A stretch of DNA of 64,000 nt from Lathyrus oleraceus (taxonomy: Eukaryota > Streptophyta > Magnoliopsida > Fabales > Fabaceae): positions 246,443,575-246,507,574 of the forward strand of contig NC_066579.1 of the NCBI RefSeq assembly GCF_024323335.1, written 5' to 3'. The notes under the pieces are model-generated. The model saw nothing but the letters and a program-made list of their open reading frames with translations. It ran no database searches and had not been told where the DNA came from. Both the position numbers and the translations under genes were made by a program. The stretch's first letter is position 1; every line of letters starts with the position of its first letter. Shown here one piece after another: positions 34,429 through 46,827 of the stretch.

Positions 34429-37400
34429 TGTAGCGGGGTATTCGTTACCTTTAGATTTATTGACTAAATCAAAAGTAAATCATACAATCCGAGTCGCCAC
34501 CACATTTCTATTTATCCAAAGGAAAGGTTAGAAAACGAACAAAAACCGAGAAATTTTATCAAGTCAAAAACTAATAAAAATGTCAGAGATCTGGGTAACG
34601 GGGTTGGTTATGCAATGGGAAGGTTTTAAGCACCCAAAACATCCTTAGTACTCTAAGGGATCCCTTTTTGAAAAGTTGTACGGTAGGTTGGTATTTGTGA
34701 AAATATTTGTGAAAACATGATTGGGGGGATGAGGAAAGAATATACAAGTTATTATTTACAATTTTGTTGTTTGAATGGATAAACCCATTGCCTACGTACC
34801 ATCACAAAGGTATGATCAAAACCTCGTAGTTCGGGGTAAAAATCTCAAAATAAGTTGGTGAATTGATTGGTCCAAAAACCTCAAGGTCTTTTGTTATCAA
34901 AGGGAGAAAACTCAACCTAAACCACAATCCACCATGTGAGGAGAGCTTCAACATACTAGTGAGGGATCCACCCTATAATAAGTATGGAAGACTTATAGTC
35001 CAATCAGTAAGGAAACAGGTGAGGTTTACATCAACCACTATGATAACTCAAACCTAATAGCTAATGTTTATGAAAAGCTTTGGCAAAGGTGGCCATTGGA
35101 ACCACAAAGACAATTTGAGTGAGTTGTATTTACAAATTAGAAGTATTCACAAAATAAAGTCAAAGTTGACTTAAGATTCAATTTCAAAATAAGTATTATG
35201 AAAAGAGTTTGGAAAATTAAAGGCATAATGCCTAGGTTTCTAGTTTTGAAAACAATGTCAATGTTTGCACAAAATGAGTTTGACTTGGGTTAGAGTGGAG
35301 AGAAGAAGAAAAGGGCTAGTCCTAAACATGCAAAGATGAGAGAAGATAAATAAAACCCTTGGAGTTCCTTTCTTGAAATCATAAAGATGATTCAAGAGCT
35401 CCTTTCCTTTGGACTTAGCAATCAACAAGCAATTAAACTCAAGCAATCAAGCAAATATTCAATCAAGCTCCTAGGATCTTCCAATTGGCTTATCTTTCTC
35501 TTAACTTGGATTCTTATGATAATGGTCCTTCTAAATAGCTCAAGTTTGAAATTCCTATCACACAAGAACAAACAATAAAAAAGTTCCACAATGCAATAAT
35601 AGAAATGGACAAAGAGAGAGTTTAGATTAGGGGTCTTTTCAAGCCAACTTCAATATTAAGCATTCTAAAGGCATGAGGCCTAGTAGCTCTTCAACAATTT
35701 TAGCATTTTAAAGGCATGAGGCCTAGTTGCTCTTGAACTCCATTAAGAATAGGTAAGATCCTAATTCTAAGTTCTTTCTCCTTTTGCATTGGTTCACATA
35801 AACAAAACAAAACAAGAACAAGGCAATAGTATATTTACACAATAATGTGCTCAAGTGAGCAAAAGGCAAATGACATAAACATAAACATGAGCTCAAGTGA
35901 GCAAAGGGAAAAGACAATATGAATAAATGGGCAAGAAATTAAATTGCATTAAAGTAAATTGCAAGAATTAAATGCTTGAATTAAAAATTAGTAATTAGTA
36001 GTTAGTGTTAGTGTGCCACAAGGCAATTTAGTGCTATGTTAAGTAATCGTAAGTGGACTAATGTAGTAGTCACACCTATCTGAGGCCGGTCAATAAAACT
36101 ATAGGCAAATAAACACAAGTTAGAGATCATGACTAGTAAGCTAAGCTCCTACAACTTCCCATGCCAAAAGAAAAGAAGAATGACCTTGTATGGATTTCAG
36201 GTTCTTTGCTTGACCAAGAAGCAACCAATCTTGGACACAAAGCAATTCACTTGACCTTTGATCAAGTTGAATTTGATTTGGATCAAAGAAGGTTAAGCCT
36301 CTCATATGTCAAGGCTAACCACAAATCATTAACTCATTGGTCAAAAGAAAAAGATAAAGAAAGGATAGGAAGATAGAATGTACAAAATGGAAATTCAAAT
36401 GACATAACCAAAACACATTGATCAAACATGAATGGAATCAACATCAATCAATGGTAAACAGAAGTGAAATGAAGATTAGAAGTCAAGAAAGGTCAAACAT
36501 ATTTTTGGTATTTTATTGGAATTAAAATAATACATGAAATAAAATGAACAAATTAAGGTCAAACTTCAAATCCAATTCAAATCAACTTGGATAAGTCCAA
36601 TTGGATCATCATAAGTCTAACATGGTCAAATAAGGTTTGACAAAGTTTCTCAACATTTTTTTGAAAACAAGAACTAATTTTAAACAATTAAAAATGAAGA
36701 AAAATAACATAATTGGACTAAAATCTCAAATAAATTTCAAATCAATTAAGAAATTGATAAGAATATTTTTCATAGACTTATCATCATCAAAAGATGTTAA
36801 GAAAATATTTTTGGCATTTTTGAATATCAATTGGTATTTTAATTGAATTAAAAACAATCAGAAATAAAATAATTCACAAAAGTTTTTAAATGGAATCACA
36901 AAAATAATAAAGAATCATTTTATGAAACTAGAATTTAAGAGATTTTTTTTGCAATTGGTCCCATATTTTTGTGATTCCAAATAAAGAAGTTATGAATTTT
37001 TGAAAATAAATGGATAAAAGAAAATAAAACAGAAATTAAGAAATTAGAAAAATCCACAGGCGTCTGATCAAAGTTCATTAATTGACGTGGCTGATCCAAG
37101 GGCCCTCAAGCGCGCGCTCATCATGGATTCAAGTCAAACGCGTAACACACATAATTAAAAAAAGTCAAGCAAAGCAAGGGCTGAGCTTAGATCATAATGA
37201 CTGGATCCAAAGGCCAAGATTCAAACGCGTAGGGACGGTTGTGGAAACCACCGTCTTCTCCAGTGAGAAGGCACACTCCGGCCACCAGTTGTAGGTTTTG
37301 CAACCTCAACTAAAACACGCGATCCATATACCAAATTAAAGCTGGGGTGATGTACATCACCCCTGTAACCTTAGTTTTCACTCAAGATCCTTATTGAAGA

Positions 37401-39264
37401 AGAAATCTGAGGTTGAAAAACTAGGTGTTCAATCTGAAGTTCAACAACTCACAAAATTAAAGCCACCATTGGCTTGCCTCTCACACGAGGACTTCAGAAA
37501 TGCAAACCAACACAAGAAATGCACAATATTCAGGGAGATTCGAAGCAAAACAGTTGTGGTATAAACCTTTGTAGTGCAACTTTTATGAGCACAATCCAAT
37601 CCAATTCCTGATTGCAGCTTGATCTTGAGGTGACAATGAAGCAAGGCTTAGGAATTAGAAGATGAAGATCAACCAGGGAAGTTGAAATTCAAGCTTGAAA
37701 AGAGAAGTGAAATTTCAGAATTCCTTTGGTGAGAGGGTGGGAAATGATTTCAGCAGGGATTCAGGCGCCTTCAGGTTGCCAATTGAATGAAATGATGCTT
37801 CTATTTATAGATGGAACTGCAAGGAGAGTGTGATGAAAACCGTGTGCATGAAATTGGGTCCTCCATGCATGGGCCTGTACAGGCGCATGTGAGGCTGAAA
37901 ATCAACTGCAAATGAATGTTGAACATCAATCAAGTTGAATTGGACGTGCAGTTTGCAAGGCAATGGCTTGTGTATGGAAATTTAACATGAAGTGCATAAA
38001 TGGTCGCAAAAGTTCATCTCTTCGAAAATCCCATTTAGAAAATTCAAACATAAGCATGTCGGTAATGGTTGGAAAGGTCTTGACATAAGGAACAAAATCT
38101 ATGTTTAACAAAAATCCATTTGGAGTTTGGAAAATTGTGAAAACTGGCCATGAAGTTCAAGGTACAAAATATGTATTTGAAAACTTTGCCAAAATTGACC
38201 AACTTCAAGCCCTTCTGTTTCAATGATTCAAGCCTCAAATGGAAAAACCTCTAACATAAAAGTTGTATATATTTTCAAGAAAATCATTTAGGACTTCATT
38301 TTTGAATCATTAAGATTTTTTATGAGAAAGTTATGGGCACTTGAAGTTGGACTTTTTCAAGGTTCAATGGCTTTGGTCCAAAGTGACCTATAATGATTTG
38401 TATTATAACATGTGTTTATTTTAGGATTATGAAATTTTGTCCAACATAACATCTTGAAATTTAAAATGCACTTGGTCTCACCTCAAAATCATTAAAAATG
38501 AAGGAGTTAGGTCCTTGGTAAGTTGACCCAAAATTAGGATTTCAGTCAAAATGACCTATACTTTTTTGAAATGAATGATGACCTTCCAAGTTTCAAATGG
38601 ATTTTTGATGAACATGAAAGTTGTTCATATGGTTCTTAAGAACATTGTTTCTCTTGGGGTCATCATGATTTGACAAACACATCAAAAGTTAGGTCTCAGT
38701 GGATTTCAAAATAGTTAGATGATTTGACTGGTCAACTTCTCAAGTCCAAACTTCAAATCTTGATGAATGAATGATTGAGGATACTCACATAGGCTCATAT
38801 ATGCATAAAATGATGAATTAAAGAACTTCCCTTGATTGAATTTAATCATAGGTTAAGGTTGCTTCATGAGCAAGACACAGTCAATGCACAAATGAATTAG
38901 GGTTTCCTTGGGAAACAAGCCTCAAGCCCCTTGGTTTATCTTGATCAAATTGAAATTTGAGATACTTGGGAGGCATATATGATGATTGAGAGATTTATGA
39001 ACCATTGTCATGCTTGCTTTCATCTTCATCTGGTCAATTCATTGGGTATAGGAGCCTCCTAGGAGCCTTGGATCACATGAGTGCTCAAGCTTCAAAACAA
39101 AAGAGGTTAGTGACATATTTTTATGCTTTTGGTGGTCTCAATCCAACTCACACAAGTCCCAACCCAAGGGTAAGGAGCAAAGATGCTATGATCCTTGAGG
39201 CAAATGCAAATGAACAATGTTATGATGCCATGAGGGATCTTAGGGTCAAAATTAGGGTCTTACA
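34429..39264 (-). repeat. 3' LTR of Ogre B (4836 bp)
   Basis: On the minus strand it starts TGTAAGACCCTAATTTTGAC and ends ACCCCGCTACA. It aligns along its length with 52659-57555; differences are dense in the left 500 bp and roughly one per 30-60 bp or fewer elsewhere by eye. It carries a TATA box at 37802-37809, a 20 bp palindrome at 37344-37363 and a 43 bp-period duplication at 35659-35734. Confidence 0.94.
37802..37809 (-). promoter_or_regulatory. TATA box in the Ogre B 3' LTR
   Basis: The minus strand reads CTATAAATAGAAG, identical to the 5' LTR copy at 56029-56036. Confidence 0.65.
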
Positions 39265-42200
39265 GATACCCATATTTAAGGTCATTCTAGCGGGAGATAT
39301 GAAGGTTAAAATCTTCATCTCGACGATGTAGAATGGGCTTAAACAATAACAAAGAGACGAATTTTGGTCCCTAAGAGACCTCATGATGCAAATGTATGTC
39401 TGCAAAAGTTAATACCCTGTGGGGATATGTGTCCACAAAGAAATAAGGAGAAACTGAAAATCCATAAGAGTAATATACTCATAAATGGGACAGAGACTCT
39501 AGGGGGAATAAAGGGGATGAAATGCGTGAGCAGGTCACGACTTTGAAAACTTGCTGGAAGACACGAAGGGATTCCATGAAAATAAATCAATGGAAACACT
39601 CGAGCTGACGCAAAGATGACTGTAGTGGGGAATATGCCAATACAGCAAAACTATCCACAAAGGATACTTCGGATAAAAATCCGGACTCAGGTGAGGAAGA
39701 AAAATGAGGTATTACCAGTTACTGGGTAATAAACTTAAAGAGACATGTGATCAAATACACCGATATAAGGGTGAGAGAATAACACGCTCAGGGAGAAAGA
39801 ATATCTAGGACCGGTATAAGGCTGAGAGATATCGATCATCCAAAATATCTGAGGAAAACCTAAAAGGTATATTTCAACTCAGGAAAATCTGACTCCACAG
39901 GGGACAAAAAGTCATAATAGGGAGCAGAAGGAAGGAACACCAGGGATACCAGTTACTGAGCATATAATAGGTGACCAACCAAGTGTGAATTGGGGAATAT
40001 TTCCAAGACACTCATCATCCAAAAGGAGGGCTAAAAAAGAAAACTCGATTATAGGATGGATATTCGATTCCATAAGGAAATACGAATCTTACTCGACTGG
40101 GGACGAAAAAGACTTTGACTGAAGAGCGCATGAGATATATTATCTATTACCGTCAGAACGTAGATAACATGCTCGCATGGACGATTATCCACAACCCGTT
40201 ACTGGGTTAATGAAGGATAAATCGACCGAAAAGAAAGGACATTGGGATACCGGTTACTGGGTATAAAATGATGACCAATCAAGGGGAGAAACAATCATTA
40301 CCAAACAAGGGTAAATGAAAGATGACTCGCTGTGGATAAATTGCTTGATCAGAGCAATTATCCAAGAGATATATCACCGGTTACTGGGTGGTATACTAAA
40401 AAATGAAGGAATATCCATACCGAAGATTGGATAAAGATAACCAACAAAGAGGGGATTACATCTACCGGTTACTGGGTAGAAAACCAAAGGTGAGAGTATC
40501 CGTCATTGGTTAGGATGAACAAAATCAAGGATTAGCTCTGCAAGGGGATAAAATGGGGTTTACAACTACCGGTTACTGGGTAGAAAACCACAAAAATAGG
40601 ACTTACAACTACCGGTTACTGGGTAGAAGGCCACAGAAATAGGACTTATAACTACCGGTTACTGGGTAGAAGGCCACAACATCCGTTGGGGAGAGAATGA
40701 ACAATTACTGTTTACTGAGCAATTGGTCACCTGAACCACAGGGAACTGCAGGGGAAATAACAAGAAAGGGGTCATTCTAGGAACAAACTAGAGAGACACA
40801 ATGAAATAAAACTCAACCCAATGAGGATATAACTCAGGGGAGTAATCCCATCCCAATACATATTTTGGGAGGAAACTGAAACAATAATCATCCACGAGGA
40901 CATAACTCATTGGGGAATATGGAAGAAAAGATAGACACTTTCTGCCTAAGTGGCTGACTCTATATGGAGAGATCAGACACAAACATCTGCTTGGGGAAGA
41001 ACATTTCACCAACAGCAGGAGATAACAAGCAACGATATATGGCAAAGAATGCAACATGAATATCTGAATGCTGTAATTATGCATGTATATGCGTGGTTTA
41101 TGTATGATTAATGTTGACAAACAGACATATCTAACACAAACAGGTCCAAGGATTAATGGACAGACATCCGGTACAACATCTCAAAAGAGAAAGCCAAGCC
41201 CACAGGAGAAATCCAATCTGGTGGGGAGCAACAAATACCGGGAAACACCAATCACCGCTGAGGATCAAACAGAGTCGCCGTCGGGGACCAAGACTACTAC
41301 TAGGGGATAAAGCAGAGTCACCGGGGATCAGAGACCGCTGTTGGGGATTAGCCAAAGGGCACAACTACCAAAAGTTAGGGATCTTCCAACAGTTCTCGGG
41401 AACATTACAGAGATGTGTATAAGATCAGTCAAAGAAGAACTCCACTGAGGATCTTATCAGGCAATAATATGAAATTCTGTGGGGAACAACCACCAAACAG
41501 AAGCACATAAATCAAACATTCACTTCTAACCACTGAAGGAACATCTCTGTTGCGGAGAAAGAACCAATCACTCCGCTGGGAAGCTAACAACACATCCTCC
41601 TCGAAGTTCCAACGTCAAACTAGGATCAGGTAAAGTCTCAGTTGGGGAAGCTACAGAGCCATCGCCAGGGATTTGCTACTGAACAGACAAAAGATCCGAT
41701 GCAGAGGAAAACTCTACCGGGGAGCACAACACGGATAAGATCCATCGTAGAAGAAACTCTACTGGGGAACTTATCAAGGAAATATATGAAACTCTGTGGG
41801 GAACAACCACCAAAAAAAAGTTCCAAAAATCAACAAATTCCCTCATATCTGTTGGAGAAACATCGCTACCAAGGAGAGAGAACCACTGCTCCGATGGGGA
41901 AGGAAATAAACATCTTCAATACCAGCTCTGCTAGGAGGAAACTATCCAATAAGGAGGGAAGAACATATATATCATGCTCTGATCAGGCAACTCTACTGGG
42001 GAAAGACTGCTGGCAATCATACTAGGGATAACCTGTAGGCGACCCAACCGGGGGAAGGCTAAAATGAGCAAACCTACTGAGGATGAGTGGTAAGAAAACT
42101 TGCTGTGGAAAACTGTAAGCTAACCTGCTGAGAATTTCCACTCATGCCGGGAATTCCTGCTCACTCTGTGGGATATTTCCAATCACAATAAGGGAAGACC

Positions 42201-43100
42201 AACTTCCTCGAAGAGATAACATATCAACTTTTATCAATCTATACGGGATTTTAGGTCAGTCCACACAAGGGATGACAACCATATAATTGATAAAACACAG
42301 ATGCTAGACTCAGATTCTCAGAGGATCTAAGGATGGAGGTATACACATCAAAAGATCAAGGCCAAAACTCCATACTCCCTGGGCACTTGATGATGTATCA
42401 CCTTTCTCTGCACTTGCTGAGGAAACAACCTGAAAGATGATGAAGAGGATACAAATATGCTAGGAATATGAACAAATGTCTTACCCTTTTGGAGATCATA
42501 CTATCCTTGGGAGAGCACTGAAGACGTTCCATATATCCTTTTCAGTCATTGTGAATGTTCACTTTGTTTAAGAACAGTTTATAAAAAATTTATTTGTTTA
42601 AAACAATGATATTTATCAATTGAACATGCAAACATTTGTTAGGCAGAAATAAATAAGAATGCAAAGAATTGGATAAAGGCTCAAATTTATTTGATGGAAT
42701 GGTAGTCCGCAAATGGTAAGACTCCATGGATCTTTACAAATTTGAAATTGGTGATATATATTGGAAAAAGGGCTACATTGAACATAATGACCATTTCTCC
42801 ACCAACTCTGAATCCGATGTATTTCAAGCTTCAGTTGACGATGACTGAGCGAGAATCTTTGACAGACGACAGCTGTAGAGCAAAGTCTTGTCAGCATGCA
42901 GTTACTTGCCAAATCCCTATTTTTTGCCTAGATTGCCCCAGGGTGAGGTACTCAATCTAGCGGGATATATATATTCATTTTTTTATGTCTCTAACGTTTG
43001 CCTGGATTGCCCTTTCGGGTTTTCTATCCACCGAGATGCTTATTTTTTGCCTAAGTCGCCCTTTCGGGTTTTCAACTTAGCGAGCTATTCTGTTTTTATT
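39265..43100 (-). other. 3' UTR of Ogre B, rich in irregular repeats
   Basis: There is no coding sequence over 3.8 kb. A ccggttactgggta motif recurs about ten times between 39713 and 40722, including three regular 42 bp units at about 40567, 40609 and 40651. Two copies of a diverged block start near 41430 and 41750 (tctgtggggaacaaccacca). Plant Ogre 3' UTRs are known to be hypervariable and to seed satellite repeats. The purine tract next to the 3' LTR (39265-39281) is degenerate on the minus strand (GGGTATC against GGGGCAG in E2). Confidence 0.8.
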
Positions 43101-44290
43101 TTAGGGGAAGTATTTCTTGACTGCATCTGAATTCACAGGACGAGTGAAATCCTCCCCATCCATAGTTGTAAGTATCAAAGCACCGCCTGAAAAGGCTCTC
43201 TTAACAACGTATGAACCTTCATAGTTTGGAGTCCACTTGCCCCTAGAATCGGACGCGAAAGACAAGACTTTCTTGAGCACGAGGTCACCTTCTCGAAACA
43301 CGCGAGGCTTGACCTTCTTATCAAAGGCTTTCTCCATCCTTTGTTGATATAACTGACCATGACACATGGCAGTTAATCTCTTCTCTTCTATCAAATTCAA
43401 CTGGTCATAACGACTCTGAACCCATTCAACCTCAGTCAACTTGGCTTCCATCAAGACTCTCATTGATGGGATCTCAACCTCTATGGGGAGTACAAACTCC
43501 ATGCCATATACAAGAGAGAAAGGGGTTTCCCCTATTGAAGTGCGGACAGATGTACGATAGCCATGCAAAGTAAATGGCAGCATCTCATGCTAATCTTTGT
43601 ACATAACAACCATCTTCTGAATAATCTTCTTGATGTTCTTGTTAGCAGCTTCAACAACCCCATTCATCTTAGGTCTATAGGGAGAAGAATTATGATGTGC
43701 AGTCTTGAACTCGCTACATAGCTCTTTCACCATCTTGTTGTTCAAGTTAGATCCATTATCAGTAATGATCCTGTCTGGCACACCATAACGGCATATGAGT
43801 TGATTCTTGATAAACTTCATAACCACCCGCCTGGTCACATTTGCATATGATGCCGCTTCAACCCACTTGGTGAAGTAATCAATTGCTACGAGAATAAATC
43901 TGTGACCGTTCAACGCCTTTGGCTCTATCATGCCAATCATGTCAATTCCCCACATGGAGAAAGGCCATGGTGAGGAAATAACATTCAGAAGTGTCGGGGG
44001 AATATGAATCTTATCCGCATAAATCTGACACTTATGGCATTTCTTCACATATTTGTAACAGTCAGACTCCATTGTCAGCCAATAATAGCCTGCTCTCAAC
44101 ATCTTCTTTGCCATGGCATGTCCATTGGAATGAGTACCAAATGAACCCTCATGGACTTCAGTCATTAACAGGTCTGCTTCGTGTCTATCCACGCATCTGA
44201 GCAGAACCATGTCAAAATTCCTCTTATAAAGCACATCGCCATTGAGGTAGAAACTGCCAGATAGTCTCCTCAAAGTCTTCTTGTCTTTAA
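43101..44290 (-). pseudogene. Ogre B integrase, one in-frame stop
   Basis: The zinc-binding region (H-E-A-D ... C-H-K-C-Q), the D-D-E core (G-I-D-M-I-G, I-I-T-D-N-G-S-N, V-V-E-A-A-N-K) and the C-terminal domain (G-K-W-T-P-N-Y-E-G) are complete. A single TAG at 43592-43590 replaces W in K-D-W-H, a G-to-A change. It ends V-K-K-Y-F-P. It would insert the element DNA. It is the best-kept integrase in the window. Confidence 0.92.
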
Positions 44291-44869
44291 CCGATGCCCG
44301 AGGCGGGTGGATTTGACTTTAGAGAAAACATTTGATATCAAAATACCATGGCTTATCATCTTTTACTTCTTCAACTGCAAATATATAAGTTGGTCTATCC
44401 AAGCGCATCACAGTGATATTGGGGACTTCATTCTAGAACTTCACCACAATCATCGAAGCAAGCGTAGCAAGAGCATCTGCCATCTGATTCTCATCTCGAG
44501 GAATACGATGGAAGTCAACCTCAGTAAAGAAACTTGAAATCCTCCTTGCATAATCTCTGTATGGGATGAGGCCGGGCTGATTTGTCTCCCATTCACACTT
44601 AATCTGATTAACAACAAGGGCCGAATCACCATAAACATCAAGATGCTTGATTCTAAGATCAATACATTCTTCCAAACCCATAATACAGACCTCATACTCC
44701 GCCATATTATTCGTGCATTTGAAAGTAAGCCTTGCTGTAAAAGGAAAATGGGTGCCCTGAGGAGTAATAATCACTGCCCAATACCATTTCCATATTGATT
44801 AACAGCACCATCGAACACCATGCCCCATCGGGAACCAGGCTCTGGCCCTTCATCAAGCGTAGGCTCATC
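44291..44869 (-). pseudogene. Ogre B archaeal-type RNase H, frameshifted
   Basis: The domain begins with the M-V-F-D-G-A block near 44825. A missing G near 44776 shifts the frame, after which the 114-codon stretch 44774-44433 has N-M-A-E-Y-E, G-D-S-A-L-V and Q-M-A-D-A-L-A. A stop separates it from the RT frame at 44870. The linker to integrase (44432-44291) also contains a stop. Confidence 0.85.
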
Positions 44870-46559
44870 TCAATCTTTCATTTTCAAATACAGAATCTCC
44901 TCATCTGGGAAGTCGTACTGAACAAACTGATAATCCTCAATTGGTTGATGTGCCAAGTGGTCAACCAAGATACTACCTTTAATAGCCTTCTGAGCTCGAT
45001 ACTCAATGTCATACTCAGACAACAACATCTGCCAACGGGCAATCCTCCTAGTTAAAGGAGGCTTCTCAAAGATATACTTGATTGGATCCATTTTTGATAT
45101 CAACCAAGTCATATGATTCAACATATACTGGCGTAAACGCTTAGCGGCCCAAGCCAAAGCATAACATGACTTCTCAAGCATTGAGTATCGAGAGTCACAA
45201 TCAGTGAACTTCTTACTCAGATAGTATATAGCATACTCTTTCTTCCCTGATTCATCTTGCTGACCCAATACACAACCCATTGAGTCTTCAAGAACAGTCA
45301 AGTACATAACCAAGGGTCTCCCTTTGACAGGCGGAGACAAAACCGGAGGCTCGGACAGATACTCTTTAATATTATCAAAGGCCTTCTGGAAATCCTCGGT
45401 CCAATCATGACGCTGATCTTTCTGGAGGAGCTTGAATATAGGCACACATGTGGCAGTCATGTGGGATATAAATCTGGAAATATAATTTAAGTGACCAAGA
45501 AAACCTCGGACTTGCTTCTCAGTTTTGGGCGCATGCATCTCTTGTATTGCTTTGACCTTGGCAGGATCCACTTTAATACCTCTTTCACTGACAATGAAGC
45601 CTAATAACTTGCTGGAACGAACTCCAAATGTACACTGGTTCGGATTCAGACGGAGTTTGTACTTCCTCAAACGCTGAAAAAGCTTCAACAAGTGTTCTAT
45701 ATGTTCAACTTCCGTTCTCGACTTTGCAATCATATCATCAACATACACATCGATCTCCTTGTGCATCATATCATGAAACAAGGTAGTCATAACACGTTGA
45801 TACGTGGCTCCAGCGTTCTTCAAATCGAAGGGCATCACTCGATAACAGAATGTTCCCCAAGGTGTGATGAATGTTGTCTTCTCCATATCCTCGGGTGCCA
45901 TTTTGATCTGGTTATAACCGGAAAATCCATCCATAAATGAGAAGACATTGAATTTAGCTGTATTATCTACCAACGTATCAATATGTGGTAGAGGAAAATC
46001 ATCTTTCGGACTAGCTTTATTCAAGTCTCTATAGTCCACACACATTCGGACTTTTCCATCTTTCTTAGGCACGGGCACAATATTGGCCACCCATTGAGGA
46101 CATGTAGAAGTCACCAGAAACCCAACATCAATTTGCTTCTGAACTTCTTCTTTAATCTTCACTGCCATATCAGGATGAGTTCTTCTAAGCTTCTGCTTCA
46201 CAGCCACACACTCAGGCTTCAAAGGTAGGAAATGTTGCACAATATCAGTATCCAGACCAGGCATGTCTTCACACGACCAGGAAAAGACGTCGACATATTC
46301 TCGTAGCAACTCAATCAATCCCTTCTTCACAGACTCTTCCAGGAGTGCCCCAATCTTCACCTCACGAACACAATCTTCAGACCCCAAGTTGACTGTTTCC
46401 AGATTCTCAAGATGCGGATGAATGATCTTCTCCTCGTGCTCAAGTAGACGGGTGATCTCATCCGGAATCTCTTCAACATCATCTTCTTCCGCCTCAAATA
46501 CAGGAAACTCAAAGTTGGGAGATGGTGTTGGATCATTATGTTCAATGGGTTTGATCAAC
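44870..46559 (-). CDS. Ogre B reverse transcriptase and first RNase H, open
   Basis: This is an uninterrupted frame of about 562 codons from the intron acceptor to 44870. It starts not with ATG but as the 3' exon of the gag-pol gene (L-I-K-P-I-E-H). RT motifs are intact: P-V-P-K-K-D-G-K-V-R, V-D-Y-R-D-L-N, F-S-F-M-D-G-F-S-G-Y with the motif A aspartate, T-P-W-G-T, and Y-V-D-D. The RNase H segment has L-E-D-S-M-G-C-V-L-G-Q and Y-Y-L-S-K-K-F. P-F-D-L-K-N replaces the usual P-F-G-L-K-N. Only this segment of pol is fully open; a stop follows before the second RNase H. Confidence 0.93.
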
Positions 46560-46827
46560 CTGCATAATGATTTTGGATATAAAAGAGATTTTAGAATTCA
46601 AACAAGGCAAATCATTATGCAGATGAAAAGATTAATTTTATTATCTTTTTTAGGGTTTTATGGTGATCGCCAATTTCATGCAAAAAGTAAAAAGTGAAAA
46701 TAATTTGGAAAACCAACATTTAACATGTAATTATTGAATGAATATCATTGTATTAATGTGCCAACAATGTCATCACTTCTCCTTTTGGCATAGAAGAAGG
46801 GTTTCCAAACAACAGTGAACACATTAC
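46560..46827 (-). other. Intron between protease and RT in Ogre B (268 bp)
   Basis: On the minus strand the donor is CAC|GTAATG and the acceptor ATTATGCAG|GT. Splicing joins P-T-V-V-H-K-S-T of the protease to L-I-K-P-I-E of RT in one frame; without splicing, TAA in the donor ends the protein. The last 14 bases of the intron (46573-46560) pair perfectly with 46622-46609, leaving a 35-base loop. Ogre A has the same stem with one bulge. Confidence 0.85.

Noticed and set aside
44870..46559. Endogenous pararetrovirus RT
   Set aside because: Linked integrase, archaeal RNase H, LTRs and primer site show an LTR retrotransposon. No movement or coat protein of a caulimovirus type is present.
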